From assembly GCA_938022205.1 (NCBI GenBank), contig CALIEB010000024.1, positions 124,001 through 188,000 of the forward strand: 64,000 bases of DNA, read 5' to 3'. A program made the position numbers and the translations under genes. The notes under the pieces were generated by a model. That model worked only from the letters and a program-made list of their open reading frames with translations. It was not told the origin of the DNA and made no database searches. Numbering within the stretch: the first letter of the stretch is position 1; every line of letters starts with the position of its first letter. Origin of the DNA: an uncultured Anaerolineae bacterium. Its GTDB lineage: Bacteria > Chloroflexota > Anaerolineae > Aggregatilineales > Phototrophicaceae. This document shows, piece after piece, positions 33,732-42,500 of the stretch.

Positions 33732-34733
33732 ATGACGAAGCGTATTTTGGTCATTGGCGGCACACGCAACATGGGCTACCAACTGGTGATGCGGCTACTT
33801 GAGGCAGGGCATCAGGTGACGCTGCTCAATCGTGGCATGAGCGAAGACGACCTGCCGCCGCACATCGCCCGCCTGCGTGCCGACCGCACCAATCCCCAGC
33901 AAATGCGCCGCGCCCTGCTGGCAAAGTCCTTCGACGCAGTCGTTGACTTTGTCATGTACAACGCCCGCGAGGCGCAAATCGTCCTTGAGACGCTGGCGCA
34001 ACAAACCGACCACTACCTTTTTCTCAGCAGTGGGCAGGTCTACTTGGTACGCGAGGACATCGAACGCCCCTTCAAAGAGAGCGACTACGCTGGGCGGCTC
34101 ATCCCCGCGCCTAAGAACAACACCTACGCCTATGAGGAATGGCTGTACGGCATGGACAAGCGCGGCGCAGAAGACACATTCAGCGCGGCAGCGGGCTTCC
34201 CCTACACGGCGTTGCGGCTGCCAATGGTCAACAGCGAGCGCGACCCCATGCGCCGCCTGTACGGCTATATGCTGCGGCTGCGCGATGGTGCGCCCATCCT
34301 CGCGCCGCAAACGCCCAACTATCCGCTGCGGCACGTTTACGGCGGCGATGTCGTTGAGGCGATTTTGCACCTGATAGAGACCGGTGCCGGCAAGGGGCAG
34401 GCGATGAACCTCTCGCAAGATGAGACCGTCTCGCTGGACGAGTTCTTGCAGCTGCTCGCGCGCATTATGGGCGTGCCAGCCCCGCGCATCGTGCGCCGCA
34501 AACACAGCGAGCTGGAGGCGGCAGGCTTTCTGCCTGACTGCTCGCCGTTTAGCGACCGTTGGATGAGCGAGCTGGACAACACGCTCAGCAAAACGCAGTA
34601 CGGCATCCGCTACACACCGCTGGCGACTTACCTCGAGAAGATCGTGGCGTACTATCAGGACAACCCGCCGCCCATGCCGGTCGCGTACAAGCGGCGCAAC
34701 GCCGAGATTATCATGGCAGAGGGCGTGCGATGA
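33732..34733 (+). CDS. NAD-dependent epimerase/dehydratase family protein
   Basis: 333-residue short-chain (extended SDR) protein. ILVIGGTRNMGYQLVMRLLE is the NAD-binding Gly motif; DAVVDFVMYNA and DHYLFLSSGQVYLV follow. The usual YxxxK is seen as YGMDKR (residues near 137-142). The late part (LRHVYGGDVVEAILHLIE and LSQDETVSLDEFLQLLARIMG) resembles the NAD-dependent epimerase group that includes plastid CSP41-like and UDP-sugar epimerases. The substrate is not known. Its stop overlaps the ATG of the FAD-linked oxidase (ATGA), so the two are coupled. Confidence 0.85.
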   Translation: MTKRILVIGGTRNMGYQLVMRLLEAGHQVTLLNRGMSEDDLPPHIARLRADRTNPQQMRRALLAKSFDAVVDFVMYNAREAQIVLETLAQQTDHYLFLSSGQVYLVREDIERPFKESDYAGRLIPAPKNNTYAYEEWLYGMDKRGAEDTFSAAAGFPYTALRLPMVNSERDPMRRLYGYMLRLRDGAPILAPQTPNYPLRHVYGGDVVEAILHLIETGAGKGQAMNLSQDETVSLDEFLQLLARIMGVPAPRIVRRKHSELEAAGFLPDCSPFSDRWMSELDNTLSKTQYGIRYTPLATYLEKIVAYYQDNPPPMPVAYKRRNAEIIMAEGVR

Positions 34734-36106
34734 CCGCTTATAGCGCGCTGAACGCGGCACAGCTAGCGCGGCTAGAAGAGCTGGCGGGCGCAGAGAACTT
34801 CAGCGCGGCACACGCCGAGCGCGAGCTGCGCAGCCGCGACGCGGGGCATCACCCGCCGCAGCTGGCGGAATGCGTCATCTGGGGCAGGGACGCGGCGCAA
34901 ATCTCCCGTGTGCTGGCGTATGCCAACGCGCAGCGCATCCCCGTCACGGCTTGGGGCGTTGGCACGGGGTTGGAAGGTAACGCCATCCCCACGCGCGGCG
35001 GCATTTTGTTGACGATGGAACGCATGACGCGCATTGTTGAAGTGCATGCCGACGATTTTCAGGTTACTGTTGAGGCGGGCGTGCCACACAAAGACTTGAA
35101 CGCCGCGCTCGCGCGCTATGGGCTGTTTTTTCCGCCCGACCCGGGCGCGAACGCCACCATCGGCGGCATGCTCGCCAACAACGCGGCGGGCATCCGCACG
35201 GTCAAATACGGCGCGAGCAAGGACAACGTGCTGGCGGCGCAGGTCGTGCTAGCCGACGGGCGCATCTTACAGCTCGGCTCGCGCTCGGTCAAACAGTCGT
35301 CGGGTTACAACCTCTTGCAGCTGTTCGTAGGCAGCGAAGGCACGCTCGGGATTATCACGCAAGCCACGCTCAAACTGGTGCCGGTGCCGCAGCACATGAG
35401 CGCGATGATTGCCAGCTTTGCCGACGTGACGCAGGCCATCGAGGCGGTGGTAGCGGTGCGCGGCGCGGGGTTAGACGTGGCGGCACTGGAGTTTTTGGAC
35501 GTAACCAACACGCTGGCACTTAATCAAGCCGGCACAGATATTCCGCCTTATCCCACGCTGCTGATGGAGATACACGCCGCGCATGCCGCCACGCTGGACG
35601 AGGACATCGCCACCGTGCGCGCGCTTTGCGCGGCGTGCGGCGCGCTGCACTTCAGGGCGACCGCCGATGCCGCCGAGCGCAAGACGCTTTGGCAGGCGCG
35701 CCACCACGCCTACGAGACGCTGGTGCGCAATCATCCCAACGAGCGCATTTTTATCATGGACGTTGCCGTGCCGATAAGCGCGTTCCCCCAGCTCATCGCC
35801 CACGCCCGCGCGACGATTGACGCGGCGGGCATACGCGGCTACATGAAGGGACATGCCGGCGACGGCAACATCCACATCGAGCTACCCTACGCTACGCCCG
35901 AAGGCTTGGAGGTCGTCAAGGGCGTGAACGGCGCGATTGTGCGCGAGGCAATCCGGTTGGGCGGCACGGCGACCGGTGAGCATGGCGTGGGCATCGGCAA
36001 GCGCGCTTACATGGCGCAAGAACACGGCGAAGCGTTGGTGGTCATGCGCCAAATCAAGCAGACCCTCGACCCCAACGGCATCTTAAACCCTGACAAGGTT
36101 TTGTGA
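34730..36106 (+). CDS. FAD-linked oxidase (GlcD/D-lactate dehydrogenase type)
   Basis: 458 residues of the VAO/GlcD family. The FAD PP-loop is PVTAWGVGTGLEGNAIPTRG, followed by PPDPGANATIGGMLANNAAG and SVKQSSGYNLLQLFVGSEGTLGII. The C-terminal cap carries GHAGDGNIHIE and the closing GEHGVGIGKR ... DPNGILNPDKVL typical of glycolate or D-lactate dehydrogenases. It oxidises a 2-hydroxy acid to a 2-oxo acid and passes electrons to the respiratory chain. The start is at the ATG overlapping the epimerase stop; the longer frame inside the epimerase is an artefact. An N-terminal half is not split off, unlike GlcD-GlcE systems. Confidence 0.9.
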   Translation: MTAYSALNAAQLARLEELAGAENFSAAHAERELRSRDAGHHPPQLAECVIWGRDAAQISRVLAYANAQRIPVTAWGVGTGLEGNAIPTRGGILLTMERMTRIVEVHADDFQVTVEAGVPHKDLNAALARYGLFFPPDPGANATIGGMLANNAAGIRTVKYGASKDNVLAAQVVLADGRILQLGSRSVKQSSGYNLLQLFVGSEGTLGIITQATLKLVPVPQHMSAMIASFADVTQAIEAVVAVRGAGLDVAALEFLDVTNTLALNQAGTDIPPYPTLLMEIHAAHAATLDEDIATVRALCAACGALHFRATADAAERKTLWQARHHAYETLVRNHPNERIFIMDVAVPISAFPQLIAHARATIDAAGIRGYMKGHAGDGNIHIELPYATPEGLEVVKGVNGAIVREAIRLGGTATGEHGVGIGKRAYMAQEHGEALVVMRQIKQTLDPNGILNPDKVL

Positions 36107-36167
36107 TTTTGGTGCAAGTTGTGGTATCTTCTAAGCCGTGCGTAACAACGTAACAAGGAGAGATTAT

Positions 36168-36980
36168 ATGGGCGTTGCGCTCGTCACACCGCAAGAACGC
36201 TATGACATTTTAGAACGCCTTGTGGAGCTGTTCAAAGCGGATGACCAAGTCATCGGCTTGCTCTTGGTGGGTTCGGGCGTGAACGGCTTTCAAGATGCCT
36301 ACAGCGACATTGACCTCATCGTCGTGCTAGCGGATGACCGCGTGTTCGTTAGCATGTACCAAGCTCTCAAAGCGAAAATTCAGCAAGCGTTTAACGTCTT
36401 CTATCACTTTGAACAGTTGGTCAGCACCGAAGACACCACGCTCATCATGATGCTCGACAACTTCCTTGAGTTAGACATCCAGTTTGTCAAAGGGCGCGTG
36501 CTGGCGATGCGCGATAAACAGTGGCTGGTGCGCTATGACCGCTACGGCGATCTTGACAAGCGCGTACAAGAGTCGTTCAGCGAGACGCAAATGCTTGCGC
36601 CGCGTCGCATCTACCTGCGCGTGGTCGAGCGCATTTGGCAGCCGGTGCTGAAGTGCGTGGCAGCACTCAACCGCAACGAGATTTGGCACGCGCTGCACAT
36701 GTTGGAGCAAATCCGCAACGAGACGGTGCATTTGGCGGGCATCAACCACCGTGTGCAGACCAGCGGCTTCACCGACGTTGACAAGCTGCCCGAGATGTTC
36801 TTGGTGCATTTGCGCCACACCATCCCGACCAGCACCAGCAATGTGGCGATACGGCGCGCGCTGCGCAGCACCGTGCGCCTGTTCTTCAGCGAGGCGTTAA
36901 CGCTAGAAAGTCACTTGCGCCTTGATGTCGCCAGCAAGATGCAAGAGAAGCTCATGCCCTACATCGAGGCATACAGCTAG
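36168..36980 (+). CDS. Nucleotidyltransferase-domain protein
   Basis: 270 residues. A pol-beta-type nucleotidyltransferase head is visible: LLLVGSGVNGFQDAYSDIDL, with the GSG at residues 35-37 and metal Asp residues in SDIDL (47 and 49), then a third acidic strand ELDIQFV. The C-terminal 130 residues are helical (RIWQPVLKCVAALNRNEIWHAL), as in aminoglycoside/lincosamide adenylyltransferase-like proteins. It should move a nucleotide onto a hydroxyl of a small molecule or protein. AAGGAG precedes the chosen ATG. Convergent with the VWA gene, 8 bases apart. Confidence 0.78.
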   Translation: MGVALVTPQERYDILERLVELFKADDQVIGLLLVGSGVNGFQDAYSDIDLIVVLADDRVFVSMYQALKAKIQQAFNVFYHFEQLVSTEDTTLIMMLDNFLELDIQFVKGRVLAMRDKQWLVRYDRYGDLDKRVQESFSETQMLAPRRIYLRVVERIWQPVLKCVAALNRNEIWHALHMLEQIRNETVHLAGINHRVQTSGFTDVDKLPEMFLVHLRHTIPTSTSNVAIRRALRSTVRLFFSEALTLESHLRLDVASKMQEKLMPYIEAYS

Positions 36981-36988
36981 CGACGCGC

Positions 36989-38839
36989 TCACCCCAGCCG
37001 CCACTGGCGATGATACCACGTCCACTCGAGCAGTAGCAGCGCGAACGCCGCCAGCAGCAGCGCGCCCCACAGCTCTTGCGCCTGGTGCTGCGTGCCGTCG
37101 TCAGCGGGCGCAGGGTTGGCGGTGGGTGGCACGTCGAACGAGCGTGGCGTGAGGTCACTTTCCTCTGCGTCAAACAGCGTGACCGCGAAGAACTGTGTGC
37201 CTAGCAGCTGCCCATCCGCCGCCAGCGCGTCAATGGCGTACACGCCCAGCGCGTCGCTAAACGGAAAGGCTGCACCGCGTGCCAGCGTGTGCGTCGCGCC
37301 GTCGGGCGTGCGTACGCGCGCCGTGTCCGCCGCCAGCGGCAGCGTGAGCAGCACCGTTTCGCCGGCGCGATAGTGCGTGCGCTCGCTGTAGGCGGCAGAG
37401 GGTGTCAGCCATGCCACCGCGTTGGCGATGAACACGGGAAAAGCCACCTGTAGCGGCAGGTCGGTGTCGTTGAGCGCGAACGGCAGCAGCACAACGCGCC
37501 GTCCCGCTTGTTCGCCCGCCAGCACGAAGGGTTGCTCGCCCACGCTAGCGAGCGTTTGCGCCCATGCCGCCGTGGCGGCACGGGTGGCACGCACGGTCAC
37601 GCCCTCCCACGCCACGAACAGGTTGAGCGGGTGCTGGGGCAGCTGCGTGCGCGGGTTTTGCGCGGCGGGCAGGGTCTCGCCCAGCGTGAAGAGCGCGCTG
37701 CTGTGCGGCGGGTTTATCAGCAGCAAATTGCCGTCGGGCAGCGTGTCGGGCAGCGCATCCACTAGCACGAACAAATCAAACGCGCCCTGTGGCAATGTGC
37801 GCCGCTCGGGCGTGGTGCGGAATACTTGCACGCCCTCGAGGCTAGCGAGCGCGCTGCTGACGAAGCGTTCGCCTTCCGCCGCCATGAGCAGCACGCGCGC
37901 TTGGGTCCGCTGCGGGGCAATCGCCCACGCGGTATCGTCCGCCGCCAGCGCGTCAACAAACGGCGGGTCAGCGACGATGCGCCCTTGCAACACGGCAAAC
38001 GCGCCTTCGGCTGGCAGCACAAGCGGGGTGCGGGCGCGGGCAGGCGCACTAAACGGCAGCGATCGCCAGAGCGCGCCGTCGCGCCGCAGCGTGAGCGTGC
38101 CGCGTGCCGGTGTGTCGCTGGCGTTGAACACTTCGGCAAAGAGCTGGCGCGTGCCGTCGGGCAGGGCGCGCAGGGCAAACGCCGTCAACGCCAGATTTTG
38201 CGCCGCTTCGCCGATGGGAACGACGCGCAAGTTAGGCAGCGCGTCTGGCAAGTGCGCAGCGGCGCGGTCGTTGTCGCTGAACAGCAACGCGCGCGTTTGT
38301 GCGTTGGCGCGCGCCAACGCCAGTGTAAATGCGCCCGCCCAATCGGCACCGCCTGCACCCGCGCGGGCATTTGCCCATGCCGCCGCAGCGGCGGGGCTGC
38401 TGGCGGGCTGTGCGTCCAAGAGCAAGCGCGCTTGGTGGTCGACGAGAACGAGCGTCACGCGGTCGGCAGGGGTGACGGCAGCCTGCGCTTGCCGCAGCGC
38501 GTCCTCAAAGCGCGTGCTGCCGTCGCGCTGGCGCGCTTGCATGCTGGCGGAAGCATCCACCAACAGCAGCACATGCCCACCGAGCGGCGCGTCCGTCGTC
38601 CAAGCCAGCCGCGCTAACGCCAACGCCAGCAGCGCAACAATCGCTAGTTGCAGGAATAACAGCGTGTGGCGGCGCAGTCGTTGAAAGGGCGTGTTTGCCG
38701 CAAGGTCTTGCAGCACCTGCTGCCAGAGAAAATGGCTGCTGACGACGACCTCGCGCCGTCGCAGACGCAGCACATAAAGCGCGAGAATGGGCAGTCCGAC
38801 CAGCAGCCCGAGCAAGCCAAGTGGGGCGAGCAGCGTCAT
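36989..38839 (-). CDS. BatA-domain/VWA membrane protein
   Basis: 616 residues. The N-terminal about 80 residues form the BatA (aerotolerance regulator) membrane pair: LGLLGLLVGLPILALYVLRL and LLFLQLAIVALLALALARLAW. A von Willebrand A domain follows with the metal site DASASM (DxSxS) near residue 95. Then come beta-rich parts containing a likely glutamine-amidotransferase-like stretch (FDLFVLVDALPDTLPDGNLLLINP) and a last membrane helix near the C-terminus (LWGALLLAAFALLLLEW). The usual MoxR ATPase and BatB partners are not next to it. Its job in stress or complex assembly is not shown. Confidence 0.85.
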   Translation of the reverse strand: MTLLAPLGLLGLLVGLPILALYVLRLRRREVVVSSHFLWQQVLQDLAANTPFQRLRRHTLLFLQLAIVALLALALARLAWTTDAPLGGHVLLLVDASASMQARQRDGSTRFEDALRQAQAAVTPADRVTLVLVDHQARLLLDAQPASSPAAAAAWANARAGAGGADWAGAFTLALARANAQTRALLFSDNDRAAAHLPDALPNLRVVPIGEAAQNLALTAFALRALPDGTRQLFAEVFNASDTPARGTLTLRRDGALWRSLPFSAPARARTPLVLPAEGAFAVLQGRIVADPPFVDALAADDTAWAIAPQRTQARVLLMAAEGERFVSSALASLEGVQVFRTTPERRTLPQGAFDLFVLVDALPDTLPDGNLLLINPPHSSALFTLGETLPAAQNPRTQLPQHPLNLFVAWEGVTVRATRAATAAWAQTLASVGEQPFVLAGEQAGRRVVLLPFALNDTDLPLQVAFPVFIANAVAWLTPSAAYSERTHYRAGETVLLTLPLAADTARVRTPDGATHTLARGAAFPFSDALGVYAIDALAADGQLLGTQFFAVTLFDAEESDLTPRSFDVPPTANPAPADDGTQHQAQELWGALLLAAFALLLLEWTWYHRQWRLG

Positions 38840-39004
38840 GGGCAGTCCTAACGTGTTTGTGCTGTGCCTATGATAGCGTGCGCGTTGGGGCGCGCCTATA
38901 GTAAGCTACGTGTCATAGGACTTAACACAAGTGTATACGCTTCTTAATGTCCGCCAAGTATGCTAGTGTTATATGATATGCTTATCCTGAGAGGCATTCT
39001 ACTC

Positions 39005-39553
39005 ATGAGCGCGAACGCGGAGAATTACACTTTGGACGCTGAATCGCACAAACTCTTCCCTGATGACAGTGACCGGCCCTTTAGTGGTCTCATCCGTGAG
39101 TGGTTTCACACGCCTAAGATAATCGTTTACAAGCTGACTGCTGTCTCCGATGATATTATCAACAACTGGTCAGAGCTGGTGCTAGAGACGCTGCGCAGCT
39201 GGGACAAAAGCGCGCCTTACCTAGCCATTCACGACCTTTCGCAGGCGGGCGTGTCGCTACAGTACGCGGCATTGGTCAACTTTGACATGATGAACATCGG
39301 CGTGACGACCGCCGGGCGGGTGCTGGCAGAGGACATCTTCGCGGCGCACCCGGGCTGGACGGCGAAGGTTGCCATGAACTTCAACCTATCGCTTTCGGGG
39401 CAGACCAACCGCACCTTGATGAACTTTTTAGCACGCGAAAACCCTGCCATCCGCTACAAGACGTTTTACAGCCGCACCAAGTGCGTGAAGTGGCTGACGG
39501 GCGAAATCACGGACACCTCCGAAGTGAAAAGCATCAAGCCTGCTGACGAATAA
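39005..39553 (+). CDS. Hypothetical protein (182 aa) upstream of the kinase
   Basis: 182 residues, acidic, soluble. It starts MSANAENYTLDAESHKLFPDD; later HDLSQAGVSLQYAALVNFDMMN and LSLSGQTNRTLMNFLAREN suggest an alpha/beta fold with a STAS-like alternation (strand, helix, strand, helix), but no known family was recognised. The start was placed at the ATG preceded by GAGAGG at a fair distance; two earlier ATG codons lie in the promoter-like A/T-rich stretch. It ends 34 bases before the giant kinase gene and may be its partner or substrate. Confidence 0.6.
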   Translation: MSANAENYTLDAESHKLFPDDSDRPFSGLIREWFHTPKIIVYKLTAVSDDIINNWSELVLETLRSWDKSAPYLAIHDLSQAGVSLQYAALVNFDMMNIGVTTAGRVLAEDIFAAHPGWTAKVAMNFNLSLSGQTNRTLMNFLARENPAIRYKTFYSRTKCVKWLTGEITDTSEVKSIKPADE

Positions 39554-39587
39554 AATCCGCCTTGCGCGGTAAAAAAGGAAGTCTCTA

Positions 39588-42500
39588 ATGGTGATGAGCA
39601 GCCCCATTGGCAAAGTCGTGAAAAGTTACGAGCTGGAGGGGTTGATTGGCACAGGCGGCTTTGGTGCGGTCTATCGCGCGCGCCAAGCGGTGGTCGCCCG
39701 CGAAGTGGCGATTAAGATTATTTGGCCTGCTTTTGCCAATCACCCAAACTTCATCCGTCGCTTTGAGGCGGAGGCACAGCTGGTGGCGGGGTTGGAACAC
39801 CCCTACATTGTGCCGCTCTATGACTATTGGCGCGACCCTGACGGCGCATACATTGTCATGCGCTACCTGCGCGGCGGCGCGCTGCGCGACCGCATGGATA
39901 GCAAGCTGTCGCTAGAGACCATCAGCAAAATTTTGGAGAATATCGCCAACGCACTGGCGATGGCGCACCGCTACGGCGTGGTGCATCGTGACATCAAGCC
40001 CGAGAACATCCTGCTCGACGAAAACGACAACGCTTACTTGGCGGATTTTGGCATCGCGCAAATTCTCGCCAGCCGCAAAGAAGACGACGACATGGCGGGC
40101 ATGGGGTCACCCGCCTACGCCGCACCCGAACAGCTCAGCGGCGGCATCACCTCGCCGCAAACTGACATCTACAGCTTGGGCATGGTGCTGTTTGAGCTGT
40201 TGGCGGGCGAGCATCCTTTCCCCGATTTGGGCGAGCTGTCGATGACGCAGATGCTTAAGCTGCGCACGACCACGCCCTTGCCTAACATCCTAAGCTACGA
40301 CGCGACACTGCCCGCCGCAGTGAACGATGTCATTCAAAAGGCAACAGCATTTGACCCGAAGGTGCGTTATACCGACGCGCTCAGCCTTGCCTACGCCTTT
40401 GAAGAGGCGGCAAACGTGCGCACCAAGCTCACGCGCATGACGAAGGTAGTCAAGACAGGCGAACACATTCCCAACCCTTACAAGGGCTTGCGCGCCTTTC
40501 AAGAGAGCGATGCCGCGCTATTTTTCGGGCGGGAGGCGTTGATTGCGCGCCTCGTCAACCGTTTGCGCGATGGTGAGGATTATTATCGTTTCTTGGCGAT
40601 CGTCGGACCGAGCGGCAGCGGCAAATCCAGCGTGGCACGCGCCGGCTTGCTGCCGACCTTGCGCAAGGGCGCGCTGGAAAACTCACAAGACTGGTTCTAC
40701 GCCGAGATGATTCCCAGCGCGCACCCCTTCCAAGAGCTGGAGAACGTGCTGCTGGGGCTGGCGACAGACAGGCACGACGCGCTCGCCGAGCGCATGAAAC
40801 GTGACGAGAACGCCCTCCACGAGGCACTCGTACAGCTGCTGCCTTCCGACGGTGAGCTGTTCCTGCTGATTGACCAGTTCGAAGAGGTGTTCACGCTCGT
40901 CGGCGATGAGGCGTTGGTCAGTCAGTTTATTCAGCTGCTCTATGTGGCGGTCACGCACCCTGAGAGCCGTTTGCGCCTCGTCGTGACGATACGCGCCGAC
41001 TTTTACGACCGCCCGCTGCTGCAGCCGCGCATGAGCGACCTGATGCGCGAGCGCACAGAAGTGGTCGTGCCGCTCTCTACACATGAGCTAGAGCGCGTGA
41101 TTGTCGAGCCTGCACGGGCGGTAGGTGTGAGCTATGAAGAAAGCCTCGTGGTAGCCATTATCGCCGAAGTGAAGGAGCAGCCCGCCGCGCTGCCGCTGCT
41201 GCAGTACGCGCTCAGCGAGCTATTTGAGCAGCGTGAGGAAAACTTCATCCCCTACCGCGCCTATCAGAAACTAAGCGGTGTGCGCGGGGCATTAGCCAAG
41301 CGCGCCGACGAGCTTTACCAAGCGTTTGACCCGTTGCACCGCGACATGATGCGCCAGCTTTTCTTGCGCTTGATTACGCTGGGCGAAGGCACGGAGGACA
41401 CGCGCCGCCGTGCCCTGCTGGCCGAAGTGCAGGACATTAAGCAGGGCGCAGCCGCCGAAGCCATGCGCTACGTCATCGAGACGTTGGGCAAGGCGCGGCT
41501 CATCACGTTCGACCGCGACCCCATCACGCGCTCGCCCACCGTCGAGGTCACGCACGAGGCGATTATCCGCGAGTGGGACAAGCTGCGCGGGTGGTTGGAC
41601 GAAAGCCGCAACGACGTGCGCTTGCAACGCGCACTGCAAAATCTCTCGCACGAATGGTACAACGCCGACCAAGACAGCAGCTTCTTGTTGAGCGGCATCC
41701 GCCTTGAGCAGTATGAGAAGTGGTTGGAGCAGACGACAGTCGAGCTAACCCAGCAAGAACGTGTGTTTCTGGAAGCCAGCATCGCCGAGCGCAGGCAACG
41801 CGAAGAAGCCGAACGCGCGCGTGCCGAGCGCGAACGCCAGCTTGAAGAACAAGCGGTACAGCGGTTGCGGCTGCTGGTGGTCGTGTTGTTGGTGGCGATG
41901 GTGGGCGCGTTTGGCTTAACGGGCTTTGCGCTGACCGAGCGCGCCCGCGCTGAGCAAAGCGCAGAAGAAGCGCGCGCCAGCGCGGCTATCTCACGCAGCA
42001 GCGCGTTTGAGGCGGGCGCGCGCAACGCGCAGGCGGACGACAACGGTGACCTTGCCATTGTGCTGGCGTTGCTGGCGAACGAGCTGCCGGACGCACCTAT
42101 CCAATCGCGCAGCACGCTGGCGAACATAGCACTGGCGCGCGGCACGCGCCTGCTCATTCCTGCGCACGATGCCGCTGTGAGCGGCACGGCGGTCAGCCCG
42201 GACGGCACGCACTTTGCCACGGCTTCGTTGGATGCCACCATCAAGGTCTGGCGCATGGACAATGGTGAGCTGGTCTGTAAGCTGCAAGGGCATGGTGGCG
42301 ACGTAGAGTCGGTGCGTTTTAGCCCAGATAGTGCTTACATTGTCTCCTCGTCGGTGGATTTCACCGCAATGGTGTGGGATGTGGCCAACTGCAAACAGGT
42401 CAGCCGTCTGGTTGGCCACAGCGCGCCGGTGCGGCAAGCCGTCTTCACGCCTGACGGCGCGCAAGTCATCACGGGGTCAAGCGACAACACGCTCAAGGTG

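Noticed and set aside
33795..34760. 321-codon antisense frame over the epimerase
   Set aside because: It lies wholly opposite a clear epimerase with family motifs; its own translation shows no domain and is Arg/Val/Leu-rich as expected for a shadow frame in GC-rich DNA.
37422..38684. 420-codon frame opposite the VWA protein
   Set aside because: Ser/Ala/Arg-rich translation without motifs, fully opposite the BatA/VWA gene whose domains are clear.
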